Shown: piece after piece, positions 52,888 to 61,822 of the stretch
How positions within the stretch are numbered: position 1 is the stretch's first letter
Layout of the letters: each line of letters opens with the position of its first letter
NCBI GenBank assembly: GCA_024860875.1
Contig: JACPSZ010000001.1
Span: 83,004-147,003 of the forward strand
Length of the DNA stretch: 64,000 nt
Reading direction: 5' to 3'
Source of the DNA: Nitrososphaerota archaeon
GTDB taxonomy: Archaea > Thermoproteota > Nitrososphaeria > Nitrososphaerales > UBA57
Position numbers and translations under genes: made by a program
The notes under the pieces: generated by a model
Database searches by the model: none
What the model saw: only the letters and a program-made list of their open reading frames with translations
Told to the model about the DNA's origin: nothing

Positions 52888-52982
52888 TGTCAAAGCTTCC
52901 TCGAAGCTACGACCTAGCGAACCAGAAACAAGATCCTTTCACTACGATACTTCTCGTGAGCCGCCAAGCGTACTCTGGCTGA
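52887..52982 (+). pseudogene. HicA toxin remnant
   Basis: Starts at ATG 52887 as MSKLPRSYDLA, the start of HicA, but loses similarity after about ten residues. A shifted frame near 52968 gives KRTLADLLKLL, like the HicA C-terminus. The dsRBD-like core with catalytic His is gone. Confidence 0.55.
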
Positions 52983-53014
52983 TTTGCTGAAGTTATTATG
53001 CTTGCCTTATGTTT

Positions 53015-54097
53015 CTAAAGGCTTTTCGCTTCCTGCAGTTTCTCTGGCAGATACTTGTCAGTAATTGTAGTCAAGCCAAACTTTGAAAAGGCTTCTAGCT
53101 CGCTCTTCCTCTTTAACTTCAAAAATACATCCAATTCCTTCTGCCATATCCCTCCTTTGTACCTCGGATCCTTCTTCAATTCATAGATTCTCTTTATGTC
53201 AATTTCTGTCATCGGTATCGTCGGAAGCTTGTACTTTATGATATCCGAGCCCCAAACGCCTATCCATTTAGCATCTGAAACTGTCAGTTCACGTAAATGT
53301 GCAGCACCAACAGAACCAGAAATTATCACCATAGCAATATGCTCCCCGTAGACATCTCCATCAGTAAGAATGTACACAGGCAATTTTAGTTCTCTGTTTA
53401 ATCGTCTAAGCATGTACCGTGTCGAGCGCGGTGCTTGCCCTGCAGTGTCTATGATTATGGATTTGTAACGTGAATGCACCTTCTCCTCAACAAACCTCGT
53501 GAACAGACCTCCCTTCTCTATCGCAATGATCATCTCTGCCGATGTATCCCTAAACTCAGCAGTGCTCAAACTTGGACCAATAAGATAGCCGTCTGGATGC
53601 GACGAAAGATTCAGCGTTTTGCCTTCATATCCAGGCACAGTATATTCAATGGTAACATCGCCGAAGATTGCAGACCTCTCTTCTGGATAGATGTTGAAGT
53701 CTTCTCTAGGCCTTGAAATTACCGCTTCAAGATCAGTTATGATTTCATCAGATTCAGGTTGATCAACAAAGTCGACATCGAATGCTTGCGACGAATAGAA
53801 CACATCCCTGAGTGTAGATGTCTTGGATTCTGAAACCAGTTTGTTGGCAAAATAAGCCAGCCAGAATAATTGAGTGAAAGGTCTGATGTGCTTGATGTTT
53901 CCTGCGGAGCGTGTTACAGTGTTCTGCCCGAGTATGTACTGTTTCAGTTTGTTGTCATACACAATGTTTCTTACCGACCTGCTGGGAAAAGCTACCTCAG
54001 GGAACTTCTTTTGATCAAGGTCGCTGTAGACCTTCTTCCCAATCTCTTTTAGAGTTGCCTTCAGCTCTTCCTTCTTAGACGTTTGCGAACTCTTCAA
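53015..54097 (-). CDS. top6A: DNA topoisomerase VI subunit A (Spo11-like)
   Basis: 360 aa from TTG 54097. The 5Y-CAP catalytic Tyr lies in LRDVFYSSQ (near residue 103). The Toprim domain shows IAIEKGG (near 196) and LTDGDVYGEHIA (near 246). Type IIB topoisomerase that decatenates and relaxes DNA with subunit B. It overlaps top6B by 23 nt. Confidence 0.95.
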   Translation of the reverse strand: MKSSQTSKKEELKATLKEIGKKVYSDLDQKKFPEVAFPSRSVRNIVYDNKLKQYILGQNTVTRSAGNIKHIRPFTQLFWLAYFANKLVSESKTSTLRDVFYSSQAFDVDFVDQPESDEIITDLEAVISRPREDFNIYPEERSAIFGDVTIEYTVPGYEGKTLNLSSHPDGYLIGPSLSTAEFRDTSAEMIIAIEKGGLFTRFVEEKVHSRYKSIIIDTAGQAPRSTRYMLRRLNRELKLPVYILTDGDVYGEHIAMVIISGSVGAAHLRELTVSDAKWIGVWGSDIIKYKLPTIPMTEIDIKRIYELKKDPRYKGGIWQKELDVFLKLKRKSELEAFSKFGLTTITDKYLPEKLQEAKSL

Positions 54098-55739
54098 GCT
54101 TGCTCTGTTTCTCCTCTTCTTGCTTCTGCTCTACTGCCTGACCTTCTGCTGTTGCTTCCACCTTTTCCTCAGCACCTTCAGCTTGAGCCTGCTCTCCAAT
54201 CAAACCTCTGTAGCGTGGAGGTCTATTGGCCTGTGAAAGCTCTTGTGCAAATCTGGCTATTAGAGGGAGGTATTTGCCATAAATGTTCAGCTTCCTCTTG
54301 ACCATCTCCATAGAGCCCTTTCTTGAGAGATAGGTTTTGAGCTGGCGCAGAACTTCTCTTGTTGCGTTCTTCAGTTCCCTTTCCAGTTCTGGTCTGTCTG
54401 CAAGGTATTCTTTGCCGACAGTCTTGTACGGAACCTTTGTCGAGCAGACGTGCGTTATAATTGCAATAGGAGCATTCTCAGGAATTTTGTAGTTCTTCCA
54501 GTCTATCCCTTCGTTTAGAACTTTCCAAGCAACATCGTTAGCTTCATCATACAACAACGGAATTCTGTTGGCAAATCTGAACAACCTCCTACCTTCCTGC
54601 AGGAACTTGCCTCCATAGGCAAGGCCGACTTCGACTATGAACGGGAAGCCCGAATACGCCGACGGCGGTCTTATCTCGGTAGCAAGGAATTCTGGCTGCA
54701 GCTCTTTTTGAATACCTGCTCTAAGAATCTCCTCCCCTAAAGGAGATAAACAGCTAGCGTCTGGTGCCAGAAATTTTTCGACACGCCGCTCATCCTGAAT
54801 CTGTTTCACTTCCTGATCGCCGAATTTGTGCATTGCATCTACGATTTTCACAATTTCTTCGTTGGTTAGTGATTTCGGGTTTGCTTGAGGATTAAATTTT
54901 GCAAACTCAAGAAACTTCAGTGCTGTCCGTTCCCCAACTCTGTGGAAGTTTTCAATCAACAGTTTTTGAATTGTTTTTTCATCCGAATCCCTTACCAGTC
55001 TCCTCATAGCCTCAACATCTATCCCATGTGGATGCGGTTTAGTTTCTTGAGGAGGTGGTGGCATAGATTCCGTAGCCCTAGAATAGAAAGAAAGCCTGCC
55101 TAATGGATCAACATATGTAATATTAGCATATGGACTTACTAAAGCAGTCTGTCTAAAGTAATCAGCAATTTTTTGCGAAGAACGCAAATGGTCTCCTTGC
55201 AATGTGATTTCTACTGACGTCCCTGTATTCCCTTCTCCCTCCATTGTCTCCTCCGAAAGTATACTGGGCTTGTTCTCCTGAATTTCAATCAGCATAGTGA
55301 AGGAATAGAACTTCTTGCCGTCAACAGATGTCGTAATTTTAACAGGCTTATTGGTAGTAATCTGGCCGTAAAGTATGGCCATAGTTCCTCCCATGCCGAA
55401 CATTCCCCTTGCCTGCCTTAACTTGAACTTCGAGCCGTAGAAGACTCTCCCGAAGGCGTTTGGGGCCTGTTTGGGTTCTATGCCGGGAGCATTGTCCTGC
55501 ACTCTCAGCACATATGCTCTGGGGTCTGCAGATTCCGCATTCGGATTAAGGGGAGTTATCTTTGCATAAATTTCAGGCACTATCCCTGCAGTTTCGCACG
55601 CATCTAGCGAATTCTCAACCAGTTCCCTCGAGGCCATATAGAGTGCTCTGGCAGGATTACCGAAACCAGCAAGATCTCTGTTTCGATAGAAGAACTCGCT
55701 GGGTGAAATCTCGCTGAAAGTAACTTGGGCGCTAACCAC
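54075..55739 (-). CDS. top6B: DNA topoisomerase VI subunit B
   Basis: 554 aa from GTG 55739. GHKL ATPase: ARELVENSLDACE (N-box), VQDNAPGIEP, RGMFGMGGTMA; then the H2tH and transducer domains with switch lysine region. The C-terminal tail is Glu-, Lys- and Gln-rich. Coupled to top6A downstream and overlapping the KH-protein gene upstream by 8 nt. Confidence 0.95.
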   Translation of the reverse strand: MVSAQVTFSEISPSEFFYRNRDLAGFGNPARALYMASRELVENSLDACETAGIVPEIYAKITPLNPNAESADPRAYVLRVQDNAPGIEPKQAPNAFGRVFYGSKFKLRQARGMFGMGGTMAILYGQITTNKPVKITTSVDGKKFYSFTMLIEIQENKPSILSEETMEGEGNTGTSVEITLQGDHLRSSQKIADYFRQTALVSPYANITYVDPLGRLSFYSRATESMPPPPQETKPHPHGIDVEAMRRLVRDSDEKTIQKLLIENFHRVGERTALKFLEFAKFNPQANPKSLTNEEIVKIVDAMHKFGDQEVKQIQDERRVEKFLAPDASCLSPLGEEILRAGIQKELQPEFLATEIRPPSAYSGFPFIVEVGLAYGGKFLQEGRRLFRFANRIPLLYDEANDVAWKVLNEGIDWKNYKIPENAPIAIITHVCSTKVPYKTVGKEYLADRPELERELKNATREVLRQLKTYLSRKGSMEMVKRKLNIYGKYLPLIARFAQELSQANRPPRYRGLIGEQAQAEGAEEKVEATAEGQAVEQKQEEEKQSKLEEFANV

Positions 55740-56301
55740 TTGGGCTCTCCTCCCACAACTTCAGCCTTTCAAGCTTTGCCTGTGATCTTTTTCTCTGCAG
55801 CATAGAATAAACCGCTTTGTGAGGGCTTCCCGAAGCCAGCATATCGAGCGCTTCCTGAGTCTGCCTTACTTGATTTGTAGTTCCTATCACAGCGACGGTA
55901 TGGCCGTAAACCGAAAGATGGGTTCCAGTCAATTCTTCGATTACTCTCCTCGCCTTCCCGCTATATCCTATGACTCTCCCTTTGATTCGTTCCATCGAAT
56001 TTTTTGACTTGCCAGTGTAGGAAGTAAGGTCAATAATTTCAAGCACATTATCCTCTTTTAGCAATCTTGCAGACCTTTCGGGAGAAAACCCTCTTGCAAT
56101 TGCATTTACAATCTGCACGGCTTTCAAAGGATCGGATTTCTCCAAATCTGGTCCTGAAACTACAGTAACTTCTCCAGAGTCGCTGTCTATCTCCAATATT
56201 ACTGAACATTTTTCTTCCAACCATTTCTTCACCTTGCCCTGCTTGCCGACCAAGGCGCCGAGGCGGTCAGATGACACTCGAACTGACTGGCGAAAGCTCA
56301 T
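55732..56301 (-). CDS. KH-domain RNA-binding protein (archaeal Pno1/Dim2-like)
   Basis: 189 aa from ATG 56301 (an upstream start at 56328 would add nine residues). Two KH-like domains: LGALVGKQGKVKKWLEE and GRVIGYSGKARRVIEEL, the second with GxxG in divergent form. Archaeal homologues of Pno1/Dim2 act in small-subunit rRNA maturation with RIO1, which is encoded directly upstream with a 35-nt overlap. The cluster RIO1-KH-top6B-top6A is conserved in archaea. Confidence 0.88.
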   Translation of the reverse strand: MSFRQSVRVSSDRLGALVGKQGKVKKWLEEKCSVILEIDSDSGEVTVVSGPDLEKSDPLKAVQIVNAIARGFSPERSARLLKEDNVLEIIDLTSYTGKSKNSMERIKGRVIGYSGKARRVIEELTGTHLSVYGHTVAVIGTTNQVRQTQEALDMLASGSPHKAVYSMLQRKRSQAKLERLKLWEESPSG

Positions 56302-57085
56302 CTCCAACAATCTCCCTAACAAGCTCATCTAGCGGTACTATCGGTATTTTGTTTTTAGAAAAGAAACGGTTAACATTGGTTAAATCTCGGATCAAAAATT
56401 GTTGATTCAAAGGATGCCGCACATCAACGGAGGAGCCCATATCGAATATAACGAGCTCCCTTCCCTTGAATACGTTAAACTCAGACAAATCTGCATGGAC
56501 CAGCTTAGCCTTTCTGTACAGTTTTTTGACCATCGCAATAATCTTCTTGTAGTCAGATTTAGTTACTGTAGTCTCTGAAAGTAAAGGCGGAGTCTTGCCT
56601 TTCTCCCCTATGAATTCCGTCACCAAAACATTCCGTCTTACAGCGATGGGCTTTGGAACCCTTACGCCGCTTTCAAACGCAGCCTTGAGGTTCTTAAACT
56701 CTTTTTGGGCCCAGATTTCTACTAGTCTGTGGGACCAGCCCTTCGCAGTCCTGAATCGAGGGTCTCCAACGATGTAGGGCATCCTTTTCTTGAAGTCTAC
56801 AGAAACCATCAGGTAGATTTTCACTGCAACATCCTTGCCTTCATTATTGATCCCCCAATACACTCTTGACTCCTTCCCAGCACCCACGACGCCGTTTAAG
56901 TGTGCGAATATGCCAGATTTCGTCATAGAATATAGAACCATCAGAGTGGGCTTGTCGAAGACTTCTTCAAAGACCTGAAAATCCTCCGATCTTTTGGTCA
57001 GGAAGCGGTCTTCTTTTTCATGTTTGCTTACCTGTCGTAGCGCCTTTCTTGTGGCGATTTCACCTGTCTCTTCTTCAGAATTCAA
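56267..57085 (-). CDS. rio1: RIO1-type serine protein kinase
   Basis: 272 aa from TTG 57085. VVGAGKESRVYWG (nucleotide loop), KIYLM lysine, VHADLSEFNVF (catalytic loop) and IFDMGSSVDVRHP (metal-binding loop) define RIO1. It releases factors from pre-40S/30S particles and fits with the KH protein downstream. Confidence 0.93.
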   Translation of the reverse strand: MNSEEETGEIATRKALRQVSKHEKEDRFLTKRSEDFQVFEEVFDKPTLMVLYSMTKSGIFAHLNGVVGAGKESRVYWGINNEGKDVAVKIYLMVSVDFKKRMPYIVGDPRFRTAKGWSHRLVEIWAQKEFKNLKAAFESGVRVPKPIAVRRNVLVTEFIGEKGKTPPLLSETTVTKSDYKKIIAMVKKLYRKAKLVHADLSEFNVFKGRELVIFDMGSSVDVRHPLNQQFLIRDLTNVNRFFSKNKIPIVPLDELVREIVGDELSPVSSSVI

Positions 57086-57105
57086 AGTATGATCAGTTCT
57101 GCAGA

Positions 57106-57396
57106 CTAAGTAAACCTATAGATGAGAAGGAAGGCAGTCTTGCCCACGAATTTCACCGCTTCTTCGGTAGCCAGATCCTCATTAACAACTAAATCCACAA
57201 TCCTCTTTCCGACCAAGTTAGCAACATCCGATTTCTTTATCATTGCTAGGGCGTCATTTGCACTTACAAGTTCCCCACCGTAATATTCCTTCGAGATGTT
57301 CATTACAAGCCCGTCGCCATTTACAGTAGTGCCAACAAGTTCGGCGTCGCAGATGTTGACGATGGTAGCATTGCTTCCTGCAATAGTTCTCATCAT
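57106..57396 (-). CDS. DUF424-family protein
   Basis: 96 aa from ATG 57396. This start is 20 bp after the aIF2-beta stop; GTG 57456 would overlap it and adds no conserved sequence. ICDAELVGTTVNGDGL, VSKEYYGGELVSANDAL-like text and ANLVGKRIVDLVV match DUF424, a small archaeal family usually next to aIF2-beta. Function unknown; a role in translation is suggested by context. Confidence 0.85.
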   Translation of the reverse strand: MMRTIAGSNATIVNICDAELVGTTVNGDGLVMNISKEYYGGELVSANDALAMIKKSDVANLVGKRIVDLVVNEDLATEEAVKFVGKTAFLLIYRFT

Positions 57397-57415
57397 AAAT
57401 TCGCCATTCACAAAA

Positions 57416-57847
57416 TCAACCTTGCCCCGTCGGAGACCTTGCACCACAAGCTTCACATATCAAAATTTGTACCCTATGCTCCCTGTCTGGATGGGTATCT
57501 GGGCTGCCGCATACCGGACATATTACAAAACGCTTCATGTACCTGTTGATTAAAACGGAAAACGACTGTGGGTCCTTCCTTCCTATGAAGATAGCCCTGT
57601 CGCCATCCTCAGAAGCAGCAGTTGCAAGCTCCTTTGCTAGGAACATCAAAAGATGGTTTGCATCCCTTCGCAGCACCTTCGGGAATTCGCTAAAGTTCCT
57701 GAATATGCTCTTATTGCCTATCCAGAATACGCTTGGATTAGGGATTTCAAGCCTCGTAACCTTACCAGCGGTAGTAACCTTCTTGAGATTATCCCTTAGC
57801 CTTTGAAGTAGAGCATCATATTGTTCTGAAGGCAGAAACTTGCACCG
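57416..57847 (-). CDS. Translation initiation factor aIF2 subunit beta, start unresolved
   Basis: Open frame of about 143 codons after TAA 57848. It shows EQYDALLQRLRDNLKK, the central RDANHLLMFLAKELATA and a zinc ribbon CPVCGSPDTH...CEACGARSP: complete aIF2-beta. The subunit helps aIF2-gamma deliver initiator tRNA. No ATG, GTG or TTG is in frame before KVLRRD, although similarity begins 40 residues earlier. GTG 57845 lies one frame away, and removing one T from TTT at 57838-57836 would join it (MQVLPSEQYDALL). Confidence 0.85.
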   Translation of the reverse strand, partial: RCKFLPSEQYDALLQRLRDNLKKVTTAGKVTRLEIPNPSVFWIGNKSIFRNFSEFPKVLRRDANHLLMFLAKELATAASEDGDRAIFIGRKDPQSFSVLINRYMKRFVICPVCGSPDTHPDREHRVQILICEACGARSPTGQG

Positions 57848-57898
57848 TTATTGCAATGGTATCAATACAATATAACGCTTCCGAAGCCTCCTCGCAGT

Positions 57899-57912
57899 AT
57901 CTTTATATAATT
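57899..57912. promoter_or_regulatory. Shared TATA region between aIF2-beta and alba
   Basis: ATCTTTATATAATT on the plus strand and AATTATATAAAGAT on the minus strand. Positioned about 32 bp before alba ATG 57943 and about 50 bp before the aIF2-beta frame, it can serve both directions. Confidence 0.55.
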
Positions 57913-57942
57913 AGAAGCAGATTTACTTTGTTTAGATCGAAC

Positions 57943-58266
57943 ATGTCAACAGCACCAGAAACCAGTCAGACAGGCGAGGTAAGACCTCTAAGAAATTCCC
58001 CTCCGAACCACATCTACATAGGTAAGAAGCCAGTCATGAGCTATGCAATGTCGGCATTGATTCAGCTTGCCCAGATGGGTGAAGTTGTAATCAAGGCTCG
58101 CGGCATGTCAATATCCAGAGCAGCGGATGTAGCCCAGATAACCACCAAGAGGCTCGGAGCAGATAGCTATGCTATCAAGGATATCAAGATAGACACAGAG
58201 AGGCTTGGAGAGGGTCAAGAAGCAAGGAATGTTTCAACCATCGAAATAATCGTCGGAAAAAAGTAG
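57943..58266 (+). CDS. albA: Alba chromatin protein
   Basis: 107 aa from ATG 57943, supported by the TATA box about 32 bp upstream; the longer frame is not coding. IYIGKKPVMSYAMSALIQL, VVIKARGMSISRAADVAQIT with the Lys region at the usual acetylation site, and TIEIIVGKK at the end. It binds DNA and RNA as a dimer and compacts chromatin. Confidence 0.95.
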   Translation: MSTAPETSQTGEVRPLRNSPPNHIYIGKKPVMSYAMSALIQLAQMGEVVIKARGMSISRAADVAQITTKRLGADSYAIKDIKIDTERLGEGQEARNVSTIEIIVGKK

Positions 58267-58344
58267 AAAATTAGGGGAAGCTAACTCTACATAAACCTCT
58301 ATTTTCCTTATTTCCAATTTTTATGCTCCTGCAATAGCAATTTT

Positions 58345-58386
58345 AATGAGGCTTGCCTCATTCCCCAGAGGGGTAATATTTTTAAG
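58345..58386 (+). promoter_or_regulatory. Operator-like inverted repeats and TATA box upstream of lysA
   Basis: Perfect inverted repeat AATGAGG-CTTG-CCTCATT (58345-58362), directly followed by CCCC-AGA-GGGG (58363-58373) and a TATA-like TAATATTTTTAAG (58374-58386), about 35 bp before TTG 58420. The position just upstream of the TATA box suits a regulator site. The hairpins could alternatively end alba transcription. Confidence 0.55.
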
Positions 58387-58419
58387 CAAATTCTAGTCAG
58401 TGCAACTGACCAAGCAAAA

Positions 58420-59745
58420 TTGGTTGAAACATCGTATCAGCCGCTAACACGAATCAACTCGTATATTCCAATTTTTTCAGAACTGGAAATCCAACAGCTC
58501 GTCGAAAAGTATGGTAGCCCAATCTATGTCATCGACGAGTATACACTGCGCAAGAAGGTTGCAACTCTGGAAAATGCGTACAGCACTTTCAACGGGCCAG
58601 TAAGGGTTGCCTATTCGATAAAGGCCAACTTTAACCCTGCAGTGCTCAAAGTGTTCCACTCTGAGGGCATTATTTTCGATTTAACATCTATAGGAGAACT
58701 GGAATTCTTCCTTAGGACTGAAGGGGCTGTAGAGAATGTCATCTACACAAGCGTCACGGAGGAGAGGCCAGAGTACGAAACTGTGATCAAAGCTGGCGTC
58801 AAAAGAATCGTCGTAAGTTCTTACAACGGGCTCGTGAATCTGGTAGAGGCTGCAGAGAACCTTGGTGCACAAGTAAACACGATGATCAGGATCAATCCAG
58901 AAGTCGGCGTTAAGGCCGAAGTCAGAGCTTCGTACAGGCACGGAAAATTCGGAGTTCCGTTCAACGGAAATACAGTTGACAGCGCTACAAACATGATTAG
59001 AAAAATTATTGCTACTCCATCCCTAAAGTTTGACGGTTTCCACTTCCACCTCGGCTCACAAATTGAAGATCCTACTTGTTTCATCAATGCATTGGACAAG
59101 CTGGAAGCATTTGTCATCAAAATGCGTAAGGAATTTCCTGATCTTGATATCAAAATCCTTGACATAGGTGGAGGGACACCAGTATTCTATGGCACACCCG
59201 TACCGATGCCGGAGGAGATAGGGCTGCTGGTATCAGGAAAGCTAAATGCGCTTTCTGAGGCTTTGAGTTCGAGGTTCACCGTCTTCATAGAGAGCGGAAG
59301 GTATCTTGCTGCTGAAGCTGGACTATTAATCTCAAAGGTTGTGAATACGAAGGTCTATGGAGGGCAGAAGTTCATCATTGTAGATGCAGGATATCACTTG
59401 CTCCTTGACGCGGCTCTGCTACACCAGATGTATCCACAAGAAGTAGTTCCAAAATCTGACAAGGTGGAGGAGATGAAACTGAATCTTGCAGGAAGGCTCT
59501 GCGACACCTACGACATCTTCCCGGCATCTCCTGCATCGAACCTTGCTGCTGCTGAAAAGGACAAGCTCGTGGTCTTCAGGAACATTGGCGCTTACTCAAT
59601 AGTCTTCAATATGCCGTTCCACTGCCAGACGAAGCCCCCAATTCTGATGCGCAGGATGAATGGCGAAATACAAATGGTAAGGAAGGGCGAAACAATCGAG
59701 GAGCTCTTCGAGAACGAAGGCGGAAAACTGCTCGAAAACTTCTGA
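58420..59745 (+). CDS. lysA: Diaminopimelate decarboxylase-like enzyme
   Basis: 441 aa from TTG 58420. PLP-binding Lys in VAYSIKAN (near 66), fold III alanine racemase-like barrel with HFHLGSQI (near 212), DIGGGTPV (near 248), ESGRYL (near 291) and GRLCDTYD (near 363). It decarboxylates meso-diaminopimelate to lysine; related ornithine/arginine decarboxylases cannot be fully excluded. Promoter with inverted repeats upstream. Confidence 0.85.
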   Translation: MVETSYQPLTRINSYIPIFSELEIQQLVEKYGSPIYVIDEYTLRKKVATLENAYSTFNGPVRVAYSIKANFNPAVLKVFHSEGIIFDLTSIGELEFFLRTEGAVENVIYTSVTEERPEYETVIKAGVKRIVVSSYNGLVNLVEAAENLGAQVNTMIRINPEVGVKAEVRASYRHGKFGVPFNGNTVDSATNMIRKIIATPSLKFDGFHFHLGSQIEDPTCFINALDKLEAFVIKMRKEFPDLDIKILDIGGGTPVFYGTPVPMPEEIGLLVSGKLNALSEALSSRFTVFIESGRYLAAEAGLLISKVVNTKVYGGQKFIIVDAGYHLLLDAALLHQMYPQEVVPKSDKVEEMKLNLAGRLCDTYDIFPASPASNLAAAEKDKLVVFRNIGAYSIVFNMPFHCQTKPPILMRRMNGEIQMVRKGETIEELFENEGGKLLENF

Positions 59746-59896
59746 TTTGTTGCAGATTCAAAGCTAAAGTTAGTTCAAGAAACTGTACAAAACCTGCCGA
59801 TAAACAAAAATTAGTCTAATAATGGGACATAATGTAAATAAAAATTTTTTGGATATGGGTTATTAAGGAACTACAAACGCCCTTCTATTGTCTGCG

Positions 59897-60790
59897 ATGA
59901 GCGATTGGCTAGTAGCTCCGGGACCAGCCTCCCCCGAGCTGGGTGAAAAGCTGGCCAAGGCTCTAAATGCGGAAACTATCGGTCTCGAATACAAGATTTT
60001 TCCAGACGGCGAGAACAAGGTCCGCCTTCTTACAGAAGTAAGAAACAGGAGGGTCATCGTTGTCCAGAGCACGTATTATCCTGCTGATTCGCATCTTATG
60101 CAGCTCTTCCTTTTGTGTCACAAGTTGAGCGAAGAGGGGGCAGAAGTCTATGCTTTCATCCCGTATTTGGCATACGCAAGGCAGGACAGGGAGTTCCAGA
60201 AGGGCGAGGTGATCAGCCTTGGCGTTTTGTCGCATTTGCTGCGCTCTATAGGCATAAAATCTCTTTTGACAATCGATATACACAGCACTAGAGGTCTGGG
60301 GTACTTCACGTTCCCAGCGTACAGTGCTTCTGCCATACCGCTCCTTGCGCAGCATGTCAAGAATAACTTCGAACTTTCTAACCCGTTGGCACTCTCGCCA
60401 GACTATGGAGGGCAGAGCAGGGTGCAGGCATTTGCAAAGCTCCTCGACCTAGAGAGTATTGCTTTGAAGAAGGTTCGCGACAGGGTCACTGGCGAAGTTA
60501 CGATAGAGGACAATATACCTCCGCTGGATGGCAGGGATTTGATTATTGTTGATGACATGATAAGTACGGGCACCAGCATACAGAGGGCAACAAGGTTTCT
60601 GAAGAAGAACGGCGCTGGGAGAATTATTACAATGTGCACCCATGCGTTGTTGCTAGGCAGTGCGTTGGACGAAATTTTGGCTTCAGGTGTAGAAGAGGTA
60701 GTGTCAACGAATTCAGTGCCCAGCCCAGCGAGCAAGATTGATGTTGCCCCAATGATAGCAGAGCACTACAGAAGCATTGAAAGCAGTTGA
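59897..60790 (+). CDS. prs: Ribose-phosphate pyrophosphokinase (PRPP synthetase)
   Basis: 297 aa from ATG 59897 (TTG 59888 is possible). FPDGENKVRL, YLAYARQDREFQKGE (flexible loop), TIDIHS and the PRPP-binding loop LIIVDDMISTGTSI (near 218-231) identify the enzyme, which makes PRPP from ribose 5-phosphate and ATP. The stop overlaps the TTG start of the next gene (TTGA). Confidence 0.93.
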   Translation: MSDWLVAPGPASPELGEKLAKALNAETIGLEYKIFPDGENKVRLLTEVRNRRVIVVQSTYYPADSHLMQLFLLCHKLSEEGAEVYAFIPYLAYARQDREFQKGEVISLGVLSHLLRSIGIKSLLTIDIHSTRGLGYFTFPAYSASAIPLLAQHVKNNFELSNPLALSPDYGGQSRVQAFAKLLDLESIALKKVRDRVTGEVTIEDNIPPLDGRDLIIVDDMISTGTSIQRATRFLKKNGAGRIITMCTHALLLGSALDEILASGVEEVVSTNSVPSPASKIDVAPMIAEHYRSIESS

Positions 60791-61812
60791 ATAGCAGTCT
60801 ACAGGAATATTTTTTCGTCTTTTCTGGGGATGGAGGCACGCTCGGACATTCTGAGCTTTATGCTTTGCTCGAAACTTACGGCAATGATTTTTCAGAAGTA
60901 TTCAGGAGGAACAGATTTGCATTATTGAGGGCGGAGAAATTAGAGAACATGGAGAAAGTTTTGGAGAGAGGAGCTTACGTTTTAGCAGGCTGCAAGCATT
61001 TGGGAAACACGAAACTCGATAATATGCACACTGTTCATAGCATAGACCTTTCTGGCGTTTTGAAGGACATAGAGACATTCCGCATTGACTGCTACGACTT
61101 TGCTGACACTAGATCATCTGTTGTTGTAGAAGGAAAGCTGGCTGCAATAATAAAGAAAAACCATCCGCAACTGGAGGTTTCCATGAAAAATCCAGATGCA
61201 ACTTTTGTTGCTGTCATCAGAGGTGACACTATAAGCCTTGGCTATTCTCTGGCAGAAAAGGCTAGGCAGAAATGGGGAGAAAGGAGGCCGAAGACACGAC
61301 CATTTTTCCATGCAGCTGCACTGTTTCCCAAATTTGCAAGGTGCTTGGTCAATCTTAGCAGGACAAAATATGGAGAAATATTCCTTGATCCTTTCTGTGG
61401 CTCTGGCACCATCGTCATGGAAGCAACATTGCTGGGTTTGGATGCGATAGGAATAGACATTTCTGACGAACTCTGCAGGGGTTCGTTGCAGAACTTGAAG
61501 GCTTTAGGGTTGCCAACTTACACTATAGTTCAGGGAGATGCACGAGATATCCCTCTGAGCAGTGTTGGAGGTATAGCAGCTGACATTCCTTACGGCAAGA
61601 TTTCAGCAGGTTCAGGGCTTAACAGCAGGGAATTGATCGAGGATTTCTTCGACAACGCTTGCCAAGTTTTAGAACCCAACAAGCATGTAGCATTGGTTCA
61701 TCCTGAGCTCGTGAAGTTCTCGGCAAAAGGTTTCAGCATTGTTGCCCAGCATAAGATAAGAGTGCACAGAAGCCTTACAAGGGTAGTCGCGGAATACAGA
61801 CGCAACTCGTAG
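60787..61812 (+). CDS. Trm-G10/Trm11-type tRNA (guanine-N2) methyltransferase
   Basis: 341 aa from TTG 60787. A THUMP-like N-terminal half (to about 150) is followed by a SAM methyltransferase domain: RPKTRPFFHAAALFPKFARC, LDPFCGSGTIVMEA and the catalytic N-DPPY-type motif in the form ADIPYG (near 263). Family members modify G10 or G6 of tRNA. Overlaps prs by 4 nt and is 10 bp upstream of the RNase Z gene, suggesting one transcription unit. Confidence 0.88.
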   Translation: MNSSLQEYFFVFSGDGGTLGHSELYALLETYGNDFSEVFRRNRFALLRAEKLENMEKVLERGAYVLAGCKHLGNTKLDNMHTVHSIDLSGVLKDIETFRIDCYDFADTRSSVVVEGKLAAIIKKNHPQLEVSMKNPDATFVAVIRGDTISLGYSLAEKARQKWGERRPKTRPFFHAAALFPKFARCLVNLSRTKYGEIFLDPFCGSGTIVMEATLLGLDAIGIDISDELCRGSLQNLKALGLPTYTIVQGDARDIPLSSVGGIAADIPYGKISAGSGLNSRELIEDFFDNACQVLEPNKHVALVHPELVKFSAKGFSIVAQHKIRVHRSLTRVVAEYRRNS

Positions 61813-61822
61813 ATGTTAGAAT

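Noticed and set aside
57860..57942. Longer Alba start at 57856
   Set aside because: The added 29 residues cover the TATA region and are not conserved; the TATA box points to ATG 57943.
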